In this document: piece by piece, positions 11,701 through 26,700 of the stretch
How the letters are laid out: each line of letters starts with the position of its first letter
Position numbering within the stretch: the stretch's first letter is position 1
Origin: Patiria pectinifera
Taxonomy: Eukaryota > Echinodermata > Asteroidea > Valvatida > Asterinidae
Direction: 5' to 3'
Assembly: GCA_029964075.1 (NCBI GenBank)
Contig: CM057129.1
Span: 20,389,430 to 20,453,429, forward strand
Length of the DNA: 64,000 nt
Notes under the pieces: generated by a model
Databases searched by the model: none
What the model saw: the letters and a program-made list of their open reading frames with translations, nothing else
Told to the model about the DNA's origin: nothing
Made by a program: the position numbers and the translations under genes

Positions 11701-14700
11701 AGATGAATCTGAATTGGGTCGACATGACTGTGCACTGTTGACTTGGTTAGCGACATCAAAAGTCTGTTGAGGTGCTTCTGTAGCATTCTCAGAGGCACTG
11801 GCTGTGACTGAATCATTACTGATCTCAACTTTACAGGTTTTCTTGATGGCAGCTGTTTCAACGGAAGCATCTGTGGCCTCTACTGTTACTTTGGTCTTGT
11901 AGCTTCTCTTCCTTCCGGGTGTTTTGGGTGTCTTAGGGTCACCACTCTGCTGTTTACTGGATTGCTTCTTACTGACCTTACATGTCAATTGATTATCCTG
12001 GGTGTCTGTACTATCACTTGTTGCTGACCCGTGGGAAAGCGACTGATCATTGACAACAGTAAGCACCTGTAATTCTCTCTGTGCTGGGCCACTGCAAGTT
12101 TTTAATCTGTCAAAGATGTTATCGGGCACTGCATCAGAAATCCCTGATGGTTCCGACTTGTAGGACTCCTTTTCTGTCCTACCAGGGGAGATACCAGAGG
12201 CTTTCAAGAGTTTCTGACCAACCCCTTTTTTGCCTTTGATGGCCTTTGGTTCACCATGAACCTCTACAGGTGAACACTTCTTGATGCAAGCTTCAATAGA
12301 GTCTACCATATTGTCCAGGCTGGGTACTCTCACAGATTCCATATCATTTGCACAGGGTCCAAGACTTTTAGTTTTAGTTTCATGTATGTCTGTTTGAATA
12401 CAAACTACAGTAGAATCCAGGACAGAGACATCCACGTTACCCTTGTCTGTTTTGAGTTTCTTGGTCCTTTTCTTCCTCGGTGGTGACTTACTTTCCACTT
12501 TGGTTTTCTTTATAGTCTCTTCAGCTGACGGAGAGACCAGCACGGTTGAACATTCTGACACAGTGCAAGATGTGGGTGTTTTGGAGATAGGACTTCTTTG
12601 TTCTGGTAAAATTTCAGATGGCTGGCAAGTACTTTTGTTTTCTTCTTTTTGTTCCAGAATGTTGTTGTTTTCCACGTCAGCAGCAATTATGCTCTCCGAC
12701 GCTGTATCAGGCACTGCCTCAATTTTTTCTGTTTGTCCAGACCCATCATTTGGTTGGTCAACCAGTAGGTCAGCTCGTAACGCCGCCTCCTCAGCTTGCT
12801 TCTTCAACATTTCAAGCTTCTTTTTCATGTAAGCTTTTGATTTGTGCATGGTGAACCTGGCAACTCTTTTCTTTCTCCGCCTCTTGACAACTGGCTTTGA
12901 CTTGGCATCAACAGTTGGGGTTATATCTGATGCCAAAGGAGCTTCAGGTGTTAAAGAGGTGTCATTTTCTGTTGCTGACCCACAGGTCTCAATGGCGTTG
13001 CTGACAGTTTCAGTTACTACAGATGTCTCTTCAACTCTTGAATTTGATGAACAATCCCTCTGTCTGCTGACTTCATTTTGGACAACATCTTGGCTGCCAA
13101 TGTTGATGGTCGAGTCTTTTCTAGCATCGTTAGTTTTAGCACCCTGGGTAGAAGAACCAGGTCCCACACAAGCCTTTTGTTGATCATTGCCACTGTGTTG
13201 TTGGTCTGTCACAGATGATTGTTGCACCTCCAGATCGACAAGTTCAGTTTGTAAATCACGATCCTCTTTTGAAACACTATCAGAAGATGGCATAGTACCA
13301 AGAGATTTAATACCTTTAGTTCTCTTTGATTTCAGATTTTTTGATGACGCCTTCCCTGATGTCCTCCTGTTTGAAGACGGTTTAGTCCCTCCCACCACTT
13401 GAATCTGTTCCCTACATGTAGGTTCCATTTCTTCTCGTTCCCCATCCTTCTTGACTTCTTCCATTCTTTGTGTCCCAAAGACCAGCCCAGGAAAGTCCAC
13501 TTTCGTCCTGTCCGACAGTACATTACTAGCGGCACTGTCAATGGATTTATTCCCAGCATTTTTGGATGGTTTTGAATCCACTGGTAGAAAGTTACATGGC
13601 ATCACTTCTCGACCTCCTGAGTTGCTGAAGTACTGCTCACTTATATCCTGTTTGTTTTCCTCCTCTTCGCCGAAAAACCCCTTTTTTCTCTTCTCTTCTT
13701 TCTCCTTCCTCTTTTTCTTGCCCGACTTGTGTTTGTTCGTTTTCGAGTGGGGACTACTGAGGACAGTAGCCAGGTAAGATGGTCTAAGGTAGCTGCTGTA
13801 GTTTGGATTCAATTTGGTGATGGCTGACAAGTGGTTCTTAGGCTCCAACTCCTTGTCAACAAAGTTAGGTGCGCCCTTTGTGACATCAAATACATCTTCC
13901 GGGAAATCAAGCTGGAGAGCCCGCAGCTCCAGGATGACAGCATCCAATTCAAACACAAAAGCGGGGCTCATTCTGCCTGGTTGCCTCATAAAGCGATACT
14001 TCTTTCGTCTTTTCCTGTGTGGACCAAAATGCCAGTTCATTACCTTACGATGCTTGTCCTTCTTGCCGTAGCTGTAGAGACCGTGTGCTGAGGTAGCCAG
14101 GGGGTGCGTTTCCAGAAGCTCGCTTGACATGTCTGATTCAGTAACTGAGGGTACTGAGCGCCGCCTGTGCTTGTCCAATGCATGCTGGTCTGGATTACTA
14201 TTATTATCTGTGCCAATGCCACTGTCACTGAACAATGTTTCCTCACTCATGCAGGTGGTAGCACTCTGAGGTGAGGGAGTCTGCTCCTTATGTTGCTTCT
14301 CTTTGGATCCTTCTATTATCTCTGGTCGTATCGGATCAACATTCAGCGGCCTCTTTTTGGCAACATCGTGGAGAGTTTTCACAGGTTCGGCAAAAACATG
14401 TGGGATTTTGGTTGGTGTTCCTAAACATGAGGAACTGAGAGGTGACACCGGAGCAGACACTTCTTTGTTTGGGCTACTGGTCTTGCTGGATTTGGAACCG
14501 CCCATCTTTGGAGATCTTTGGAGTTGCTTGTCTCTGTGGAGCATGATGGTCTCCTCGTCATCATCATCTTCATTGCCATTTTCAAGCAGCCATTCAGTCA
14601 TGAGTCTTGCCACACCTGAGCCAGATTTCTTGCCTTTCCCCTTACTTGGAGGACAAGGGGGTGAAGACAAGGGTGAAGCAATGGGCTCTTCATCTGGAAT

Positions 14701-17700
14701 AAGGATATGCAGAGGAGAGGTTCCAGCTAGCGGCAGTCTGGCAGGTGGTGGATGTGATCTGTCTGGAATGAATTCCTTGACCTTCTCTTTTGTTTTGTGC
14801 TTCTTGGCCTTTTTAACTTTCTTTTCTTTTTTACTCACTTTGCAAGTCTTTGATCGCTTGTTTAATTTAGTAGCCACCTGTAGCAATCCATCCGTGTGCA
14901 CAATTGTAGAGCTCAGTACTTTGGATTTACAACCCTTCAACTTCCCTGACTTGGACTTCTTGGCAGACTTCTTTGACTTGGAGACTTTCTTGGGTGCTTT
15001 GGTGGCAATTTCTAGGACTGGTGGGATACTGTTTTCAGAGTGGGCATTCAATGGGAATTGTGAAGCGACTGGTAAGGGACTCACACACAGGTCCAACTTC
15101 TTCTTGGACTTTACCCTGGATGTCTTCTCTTTGACAGCCTTCTCCTTTGGAGGTGCTGAAGTTGATTTTATCTTTGGTTTGGATTTGGTGGTTTTGGGTG
15201 ACAAACATGACTTAGTGGTTCCTGAGTTGCTCTTGGGAGACACAACAGCTGGGCAACTCAGCTTTGGATCAATGTCTTTATCTTTGCTTTTGCTTTTGCT
15301 TTTCTTTTGTTTCTTGAGACCTGTATGATCATTTGCGACCACCACATTCACTTTGGACAGGTCTACTGAAATTGGCAGACTTTTGTTCTTTTTCTTACTG
15401 TTTTTTGTTTTTGCACTGGTTTCCAATGCATCTTGGGGCTGTTTAGTTTTTCTTGCTTTAGTTGGTTTCATAACAGCTTCGTCACTCTTTGATTTTGACT
15501 TGATGGTTCTCCTAGGAATTCCGGACACAGCTTTCTCCTTTCCAGTTCCTGTTTTTGTCTGTTTTGTGCTGACTCGGGAAGGTTTGTTCCCAGATGTTTT
15601 TGCCGGTCTGTCTGGGCTGACAAGAAGCATGTCTTTTACACAGGTGGATACTTTGGATTTCTGGACCGACAACTTAGTTTTGTTTGGACTGCTGAGATTT
15701 GGTTCTTTGGCAGGTTTGTTGACACACACAGTATTCCTTTTGTCTATTTCATCCGCAGGTTCGTTTGCAGTTCTAGATTTGGGCGACTTAGTACAAGTCT
15801 TTGTTGAGCTTGGGGATTTAGAACAACCGTTTGCTGAAATCGATGGGCTTGACTTGGATGGGGCAGTTTTAGTTGACTTTGCCTTCTTTGACTTTTGGCA
15901 AGCTTTTGTGGCTTTTGGTTGTGACTTTGGTGAGGTGGTTTGTTTACCTCTTGGGCTGTAACCTGAATGGACGGTGTACTGGGAATCAGATACAGCCACA
16001 GCCAATGGAGTGACTTTGCCATCTGCTTCCTGTTCATCACTGGTTAAGTTTGATATGTCGGATTCCTTCTCCATGATAGCGTCAGCTCCAAAATTGTGCG
16101 AGTAGGAGTGGTATCCAAAATTTAATGTCTCACTGGGAGGATTTGTAGACTCTACTACCGTGTCTCGACCGTCTTCCATTTCCATGACTTCTATCACCAT
16201 TCCAGTATCAATGGGCATTTGCATTCCCGTCGGAGGAACATGAATATCTGGCTGCTGGGGTAAATCAGTGGCTGGCAAGTCCATAGCCATTGTATTTTCT
16301 GAAGTTCTTTCAGCCATGAGTAAGGAGCCCTCACAATCCTGAGTTCTGTTTCCGTTACAGTTTTCCATACCAGTTGAGTCCGACTTGGATGCGAAACGAC
16401 ACTGCAGTCTATCTTCGGGCTCCAGGTCCAATACAAAATTTGGCTCTGACACGAATGATGGTGTCAGCGAATCCACGTCAAGAGCCTGAGCTATTCCCTG
16501 AGCCACTCCTGCCGAGTCAGCGAATGCCTGAAGTAACTCCTCTTCCTCCTGTTTTTGTAGATACTCTGCAGCAGCTACATCATTAGCTGACTGACTGCCA
16601 ATACTCACACAAGAGTTGACGTAGCCATTACTTGATCCTTCCACCGTGTCATGTCCAATCGTGCTGATCTGGCCAAAATTCATTGATGTGCACAGGGAGC
16701 CTGCGCTACTGGCTTGGATAAATTCACTAGACTCGGCATCGGTCAGTGCCATGAGTGATTCCATGGCTGAATCTCTGTTCACATTGGCCGACTGTTTGGT
16801 ATTGATGAATGGTGTTGATGAGGAACTTGGTGACGTGGTCAGGGCTTCTCCGGACTGGCTCAACTTGTTTCCCGACTCAGTGCTGCATTTCTTAGTGTTA
16901 TCCTACAAGTTGCAAAGACAAAATCAGAAAAAAAACTATGAATTTTACTGGACGAAGCTGTACATGTCATAAATTCTTTAAAATATTTAGTGTAGACTGA
17001 CATTGTCAAGAACTGATTTGACAAATATGAGTCATATTTTCAAAAAACACAATTTCAAACCAAACCTTTGTCCCAAGCAAAATATATATATGTGTACATG
17101 CAGCAGGTAGCAACAAAACATTAAGTGATGTGCTGAAAATATATGTACTTCATATACATGTACCGGTACATGTACATGTTTGCACGTCTTAAAAAAAACA
17201 ACCTAGGTGCATGTACATGTAACAATTTATACGCTACAGTAATGACTGGTTATACTTCTTTCTACGGTACAATCAGAAATAAAAAACTGTTCACTGCAAC
17301 ATGTATCGGTATGCACATGAAAAGGAACATGTACATGAAACTGAATGTTGTCGGTTCCGGTCATTTTCCTAATGTGTATCTTTCATACAATCTTTAAATT
17401 CAGAACGTACCGCACCCTACATGTATGTACCGGTACAATGCTCTTCTACTATTTGTAACTGAACATTTGCATGCTTCATTACTGTGTAATATGTATGTAA
17501 ATCTGTACACTCAAAGAAAGAGCACTAGTTCACCAAATATGTTGTTTCACTGACAAAAATGACAAGGTTAAACAATGTTAACAAAACACACATACATGGA
17601 CATTGGTACACTGAATAGATTGTTTGCACAAGACTGCAGCAATTTTGTTCAAATTTCAACAGGGATACACTTTTAGGTGCATTAATCATTCTCTGTGAAT

Positions 17701-20700
17701 TAAGAAATACACCTCCAAGATGACTACTGAATGCAATCCGTCTATTACAGAGCTATGTATCCTGACCTCATAATTTGAGCCTAATATGGTTAAATACAGT
17801 CTCGGCATTTCTGAGCGAGCATTCCGTGGAGAGTTTTACGGCATCTTTCCAGCGTCATCAATAAGTAAATGAAACGCGTACATTATTGATGTGGACAGAT
17901 CCAATGCATTTCCCCCAGGCAATCAGGATTGAGCCAGACAGTGCAGACAATAATACCCCAATACAGTACGCTCTAGCACTTGCGGAGTGTTATATTTAAT
18001 CATCGGGGCTAGCTGCGGCTATTACACAGGGAATGGGGAGCTGGCCCAAATTAATCTTGTTTGGAACTGGCAGTTGTATTCAAATGTTCTAGACCATGAG
18101 CCATGACGTACGTGTAAGCAATTTATTCATGTACACATGCACAATGTATACAGTGTATGCGTAATCATAGTATACAAATGTACCTACACAATTATTACAC
18201 CAGTTTACCTGATATTGCTCACACTCAATGAATTTACATTCAAAACTTTCCATAATATCGGTATGTCAAAAATACTCAATCCAACTATGTTTTAACTGTG
18301 TACATGTATACTTGTATGTATACCAGTACATGTACCGGTACACAATGTATACATACCAGTACATGTATTGTACCTTTTTATAGTGTATGTTTGCTGATAA
18401 TGCATGCATAATATCACCAGTACAGGTACATGTTAAAGTAGCGACCAGTAGATCTAAGTATCATCCTTTTCATTGTTCAAGACTGCACCACAATAACAAT
18501 GACAGGCCAATAACAAATAATTGAAAACGTAATTATTTAACCGTTATTATACAGACAGATTTCAGACTTCAAATCCATAAACTGCATTAGGAATGACTCA
18601 CTGCTCAAATGACATCAAGTGTCTCCTCGAAAAATACAATCCTATATCATGTACACACGAATGTCCCCGGAGTTCAATTTGTACATGTACAGCAACTTTG
18701 ACCGCATTTTCAATAACACCAAAGAAGTTGTGCATTAAACAGCTGCCGGTACAATGTACATGTATGCATGTACATGAACAGAAATTACGTGTACATGTGT
18801 AAATTTACCTGTGATAATGGTACTATGCATACATACATGTATACTATGTAAGTGTGTTTCGCATACATGTACATGTATACTGTACAATGTGCAATGTAAA
18901 TGTACACTTGTACATGTACCGGTATACAAGGGTCTTCTTAGAAATTTATAAGACCTGCAGCGTAATGGTTACACGGCAATGGCAATGGCTAAATTCTGGT
19001 TTAACAACAAATTTACAGCAGTCTACTTTCATTTTTTTTTTATATTGTCTCACATGTAATTCTAGACAAAGAACCAGATCCGAAAGTCAAGGTTGCAAGT
19101 TCATGTACGGTACAGTATGTAAATCTACATTTACACTGTACATTGTAAACTACAGATGGTGGCACATATCAATATCCTTGTAGTACAGCAGACATGGCAG
19201 ACCTGTTCAAGCCTGACCGGTTAGGCAACAGCCCACCGCTCGGTTTCAGTCTCGGCGAGTGTTTTTGATTGATGACTAACGAGGGTAAATTCAACGCCAA
19301 GTTTGTTCACACCTCGCGGGTCGCAGGCTGCCAGGGTATAAAATGTTAAAGCTACTGTAATTACCAGAGAGCGATATTGGTGCCACACTTGATTGAGTGC
19401 CACATATGCTTACAAGAATGAATGCGTATAATCAAAATCAACCAACCCTCCTCAAAATAAAAAACAAAGTTGAAAAAAAAAAAATGGAAAAAGAAAATTA
19501 TAAAATGATTGTGCTCTGAAGGTGAAGGAACACATAGATCATTCGTTAAGATTAACCACAAGCATTTTTTTTTTACATAATTAACCCTAACCTCCCAACT
19601 CCATCAAAACCCATCCCCATTTTGGTGGATTTTGGGGGACTTGGTCCTGCAGGCCTGGTGTGACTAAATATTGATGGAGTATGATGGACTTGGGCCTGGA
19701 GGCCTAAAAGCAAAGCATGCATTGGAAGCAGTGTGATTGATGGATTTTGGCGGACTTGGTCTAGTACTTAGTAAAAGACAGTAGTGAGTTAGGGTTAATT
19801 TCAAGCTACCAAAACCTGATTTAATAGTATGGTCAAAATCTGAAAATGTTTCTGAACATCAATCACAAAGTTATTGAATCAGCATCAAATAAATTGAGGT
19901 GCAATTACAATGGATCGCTGTGTGATCCGAGAGCGATTCGCGTCGCTTTTGAACATTTACCAGTAAATGCACATATTTCCATGTATATTAAACCGACCTT
20001 TTGGTAAACAGCGACCGTCTAAGAAAGGTTACAATCTGTGCATCTCATCCAAATAATCTGTACACCAAAAGGTTAAACTTAAAATGTTGCAACCTCAGAA
20101 AGTACATACATCTGTACAATGTATCGGTAAGTAACACCCCTGTTGTTGGAAGTGTCCTTGTGAGATCATGTATGTAATTGAAAAGGTTTACTACATGTAC
20201 CCCGTTACATGGACCTGATTCCAACTGAAAACTACATTCTCAAATCATAGACAATGTATTGTTTCTACTTAATTTAACATACAATTAGAACAAGAACAAC
20301 AAGGACACTTGCAACAACAGGGGTGTTACATGTAAATTGTGGATTCCAATATGACTGCCCTGATATTGCCAAAACAAAGCTAATCCTTTGAAGAGCAATT
20401 TTATCATATTACCACGGACAACTTTCACAGTCACAAACAAAGCCAGCACTCCCACACAATGGCCGGACATTTGCCAAGTAATTTACGACACCCGCAGCCC
20501 CTTGCCATAATAGATTGACCTGAATAATCTCCCATTCACACCACAGCAGTCAACTAGGTACACCATGGAGGAATACAGTCCCGTAAATATCTGATCAAAA
20601 TAGGGCCCAGTGCGCTGTGGCACATTTCCGGATGCGTTTTTTGTGTGGACTCGGGCAAGCGTGAACCGACATGTGACAGCAGTAATTGCTAATAATATAT

Positions 20701-23700
20701 CCAGCCGGACCCACTGCAGGTGCACAGTCAATATTATGCTGCTGAAAATTTACTCGCGCAGGCCGCCATCGCGGGTCTTGTTTCATGGCGGGATTGATAA
20801 AAAACAAAGAAAAATCTATGCGTTTCATTTAAACTCTTGTTAAAGCAACATGTAAAATTTAATCTGGCATTTTGCAAACTCAGATGTGATCTACATTGTA
20901 TGGTTTAATGTTCATGTACATGTACATGTGCATATATACGTACATACTGTACATGTACTAACTTCAGCATTCAATAAATGTGTGTTTGGTATGTACCGGA
21001 ACATACATACATCACCGAACATGTACAGGTTTTTATTTGGGCAATTCCAACGTTATGTCAGTGTTAAAATGTAAATCTGAAAATATGTTTTTGCAGAATT
21101 TATCTTATAAATATTATCCATTATTTATGGTCAAGGAGATTGCAGACTAGGAATTTTGGATCATTTCTCTGAATCATTAATTAGATATCATGGTCGATTG
21201 GCTCATTTAATTCAAGGCATTAAGAGACTTTTGCGTGTAAAAATACGTGTATGTGTACCATAAATGGAGGAGCAATGGGAAAAAATTGGTGAAAAGATGG
21301 TAAAAACTTACCAGCATGATTTCATTTGGCATTTAATGTATCAAATAATTATACACCATTTTCTTTGTTATATTTATTTAAATGAACTCTTGAAAGGAAA
21401 ACTCATGAGAGTAATTAATTACCAGGTTTGACAAACATAACTGGCCAACATATTAACTCAACATTTCAGATCAGTACACCCACTCATCAGGGCATTTTGC
21501 AGGACATTTATTCAAATTAAAAAAAAAATCCAGTTAGAAAAAAAGAGGGGTTAAAAAAAGGTGTAAATAGCATTTGTGAGAATTCAGACCATCTAAACAA
21601 GCCATCTGTTCATGGTCACATCTTTGTGAGTTGTATTGATTTCATCAGTAATACGGCCAGCCAAGCATCCATGCCACTTGCTTCTGTTTGGCAGTGTGAA
21701 CTAGCATAAAATCAATGCAGTCATTTAGCATCAAGCACAACTCCATTGTGTCAATTCAATCGTGTTGATATGGCTTTGGCGTACATGTGTAGTGTGAAAT
21801 TTATGCACACTGGACACTGACTGAATTATCACGGGCAATTAACCTGCACACAAGTCAAGGTCTTTGGGTACATGTACACCTTATTTACACCTGTACTGCG
21901 AAAAAAGGATGTTTGTAAACAAGGTGGCTTCAGAGAAGTCAAGGGAAGGCTAGAATATATGTCAGATGAAAACCTACCGGTGCATCTCTTAGTACTTGCC
22001 AAATCCAAAATGCAAATTTAAACGGAAAATACAACATTTGCAAACATCGAAAAATAAAACTACCAAGTTTTTACGAAATAAGTAATAGGATGTTGGTAAA
22101 TGACAGTCTAAAGCATCCTGTAAAATTATGGCACCTGGTTTGAAGTCATTTTCAAGAAAATGGTATTTTTGTACAAATTTCCAGCGGTGGTCGGCTGACC
22201 ACTGTTGGAAAACCTAACTATTTTTCAACTACTACTCCAAATTTACCATTAATTCAGTCCAAATTTTGTTTGCTTACATTTTCATGAACAGGTGCAGGCC
22301 AGCTAGACTGGTACCCTTACTTTACAATTTTTTGGCATCTGTAAATTGATCCATTTTATGTTTAGTGGAGTCAGGGAACCAGACCACTTGAACAGTTTTG
22401 TTTTTCTTGGTTTTTCCAGCATTTTCGAACACAAAACTTCAAATATGTCAGTGTAACAATATTTGATCTACCGGTATTATACTAACCCCTCAAATAGTTC
22501 ATTTCTGAAAATTACAGCAAAATCAAATGATGTACATGTATATATATTCCCTTTAAGTCAGACTTGTTAGTAGTTCTGATGCCTATTGGGTAGAAACAGA
22601 CAACATTGTAACTATGATAATTTAGTCAAAAAAACACCATGGCATATAATTCTGAGATGGGTCGGACAAAATGTAACGTGAGTAACCGTAGTGTCAGTAA
22701 CCATGTTTTTTTGTGGATTGCAGAAAAATGTAAGATTCTAGAAGATTGGTTTTACTCTTATTACGTGTGCCCCATCATGGCATGGTCTTTTATCCATTGG
22801 TGTTGGAAGTACTCATACAAATTGATATTTTTTTGAGGGGGTGGTTGTTATAATGAATTTCTGTTTCAGTTAAAAGTAACAGCCGAACCGATGAACATCA
22901 GTTGTTGGAAATACATGTAAACAATTTGAAATATAATATACGTGTAGCACAAATAATAAGCTTAAAAAATGTATGATTTGATTGTGGCATTTGGATGTTT
23001 TGAAGTTTGAACATTGTGGTTTATAATCTCATGGAATTGCCAAATTACACACGTGTACATCATAACATTGACAACAGGTTGAATGCGTAAAAAATGTTTA
23101 CTTAAATTGCCATTGACATGGGTCATTCTATAAATTTGGGGTCCACTTTTTTTCCCGTCCCTGTTACATCTGACATCTATGATTTCATAATTCTGATGCA
23201 CTCCTTAATGCAGTCATATTCCAAGAGTGATTATGAATAGCAAACTACCTACCCAACAAATAAACAATCATTTGAAGTCACTTTTAATGATGCTTGAATG
23301 GCAAATTACAAAGTACCAAGGTAACAGGGACGGAAAAATGTCACACTTTGGACCCCAAATTTATAGAATGACCCATAAAGATCTATCCAGTACCTTCACA
23401 AGTTTTTTTTTCAGTCTTTGGTTGTCTGTTTTGGCATCAATCTTTGTAGCTTAGTCATAACATTATTCTTGCGATTATGACTGCAGGATTGCGTAAGATG
23501 TTTAGTTTTACCATTGATGACAAAATCCGTCCAGACTTAAACTTTCGTTAATGTGCATGCACCTGCATACATACATCAACGTGGATGTCTAGATCTCAAA
23601 TTTATACAAAATTATACATCATACCAAATACAATGTAGTAACAAAATTAAACTTATTCTATCCATAATATAGAAAAAGTGGAAGGAAATTCATGAATGGC

Positions 23701-26700
23701 TTCCATACAAAACATTTACATTTGGGTGTGGTTAAAGTACCGGTATTCATGCTTCCACAAAAAGTATCCATTTCCAATAATTTACCGGTATTAGTCCCTA
23801 ACCTACAAATGTACATTGTACATCACAGCTAGGCTACGTACCGTTACATGTTTACACGTATGTGCATTGCAAGTTCCGGTATCTGTAATGCAACTGATCT
23901 TTGAACAGCAATATTTGAGGAAGTCATCTAACTTGAACTTTGAACAACAATGCAGAAAGTATTGTACACATGTACATGTAGTCTGACGATTATACATGTA
24001 TTGCAATGATAAAAGCTTAATTACAAAGTAGGTATGTACATGACGATGTACACACATGTGAGACATGCCTACGTGCACGACATGTGCACATAAAATTTTG
24101 TGTGGTTTTGCACGAATCTATTTTGGGGTAGTGATCTCACACTGAAGGTGCAACCACTTCCTTATAATTATTAGTTCAGCACTATTATTGCAGCAACTTG
24201 TGCTGAGAAATAGGCCTACATAATACGTGATAGGGTAAAATCTTCCGTACGGTACATGTACCGGTAGACCAGACAATTAAACAAGTTGGTTCACATTTCC
24301 TTTATAAGTACATGTATACCAAAATTTAACTTTGGGTTACTTGTGTACATTGTACATGTACCGGTACATGTATTGTAGGCCTATACGTGTACAGTAGGCC
24401 TATGTACATGTATACTACCAAATATTTTGTTGAAAATCTACTTGTGGGATGCGTTTTTTTCCCCCAGCATTCTGATACCACATGTAAAAGTACATGTACC
24501 GGTATACAGTATTAAGTTTATTAAGTATGTGCGCGGTATGTGGATGGCTGTACCGGTATACGTACATTCTACTGGTACATGTACATGCATTCTGGGTAAG
24601 TGCTACAAGCCACTTGCATGTGATATCATTGCATTAATTGGTCAATTTCCTCCCTTAGTGATAAATGGTTAAAACCACATGGAGTACTATTAGGCCAACT
24701 TGTTGCAACATGTAAATGAAATTACACAGAGGGTGGGAGAACACTTAGTACATGTACGTACGTGTACGTGTACATGTACGTGTACGTGTACATGTACGTG
24801 TACATGTACGTGTACATGTATACATGTATGCAGGCTTCCATGTTATCTTATTTGTGTGTCAAATTATTATTTTTCAGGCTAAAATGTGATGTTGTATTGC
24901 ATTTTTGTGAGCAGAAATTACGGCAATCTCTTGTCAAATTTCATTTACTTTTAATACAAACATCTATCACCTGTGTATTGCGTGACAAAGTTTATGTACA
25001 CAAGGTACCGTACACACAATACATGTTTATTTATTGTAATCTGTAACGAGGGTAGTCCATTACAGTTAAAATAAAAACTGCTTTCAAAAATTCCACAGAG
25101 TCATCCCATTACTGGCAATATTTCACATTTCACAAATCTTAAAACTCATTTTTAATGATAATTTGCATAATGCAGCATATGTACATGTATGTATAATTAC
25201 ATAAAGCCTGAAAAATACAATTTACACAGTGTACGGTACATGTATTACATCCCTGCTCACTTAACTGTGCTATACATCACACTGTACATGTACATGTACA
25301 TACATGTACATGTACATCCTTAAAAAATTCCAGCATACTTGTACAAATATGGAGATGCACATTGGGTTGCTGAACTGTCCATATTAACATGAAACATTCC
25401 ATTGCTTGTTTTATTATTTCTATGCATTACACGTTGAAAGCAAGGGGGAAAAAGTCTTTAAAAATTCCTTTAGATTTCAAATGTTGAAGAAAATACACTT
25501 TATTCAATTCTGATTAGGATTTTTTTCTTGAGAATATATCATATCGAATTCTTTCTGAATTTTTATTACCATTATTTTCTAATTTGAATTATTGCTTTGA
25601 ATATAGCCTTGTTATGTTTTACATGTACATGTCCCATACTTGTTCCGTAGTTGTGGGGACTACACACGAGTTGTCCCATGGTACTATGGGGACCGAAGAC
25701 GCTGTGGGGACAGCAGAAAGTCCCTACAACTCGGTCCTTATTTGCTGAACAATAAAAAACTTCCCCACAACGTGGTATATGCCCTTTCCCTTTTTGGTTA
25801 ATTATTTTGAAAGTGCACTTTTTAAACAACATTTTCCAAGCCTTTCCAAACAACTGAGGGTGCTGTTGCTGTGTGATGTCATTTCAGGAAAACACTGTTC
25901 AATTCAGGCAATTACTGTTCAAATTGTGAACCAAAATATGCTAATTGAAAACATGTGCGAGAAAGGTTTGCTCATTAAACTGCCATGTACTGACACAACA
26001 ACGGATAACCAAAGATAAGAAAATTTCCAAAATTCTAGTAACTTTATGTGCTGAAATACATGTGTAACACTAACGTTGAGGTTTCTGGCATTACAGTTTT
26101 GCTCATGAATAAGGAAATTCACATTAGGCCCCCCAAAAAAATAGTTCTGCTTCCGATTACATGGCATTCTAAAATAGGGTAGGTAGGTAGGGAATTTTTT
26201 CCTTTTTGGCCAATTTTTTTGTGTACAATCATATGGAGGCGTCTGCGTGTAGTCAAGGGTAAAACTTAGAAATTGATGGTTTTTTTTTTTTCTTCTCATT
26301 TTGCACATAAAAAATAGGGTAAGGGCTGTCTGAATAGGGTAGGTAGGGAAACCGGAAGCAGAACTATTTTTTTTGGCCTTAGCATTAAAGCAAAAAAAAC
26401 CCACCAAAATACCCTTAAAAACGGCAATACGAAAATTGCAAATAAGGTTAAATTGGACACAAAGGTGCATTTTAAATACTACATTACATGGGCCCTTTGG
26501 CAGAGTCAGAGGGCAACAGTTTTGCATCGCATGGACAGACCTTTTGTGCATTCATTGCTTTTAAATCAAATTAATAAAGAAAATCCTCTGAGACATGCGC
26601 AACACACAAGGTCTAGCACGTCCATGTACAGGTAGAGGCATGCAATACATGTTTGCAAGCATTTACACCCGTTCGATGTCAAACACTTGTTTTAATGACA

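Noticed and set aside
14303-15961. Long plus-strand open frames (341 and 202 codons) opposite the ASH1L giant exon
   Set aside because: They are antisense shadows of a lysine/serine-rich coding exon, giving Phe/Leu/Ser-rich nonsense with no homology.
16861-16863. Start codon for the giant ASH1L frame at 16863
   Set aside because: The codon there is TTG, and the frame continues to a clear splice acceptor at 16903; the true start is in the upstream exon.
25919-26551. 210-codon minus-strand frame
   Set aside because: It runs across two noncoding repeats, one inserted in the other; no protein motif.
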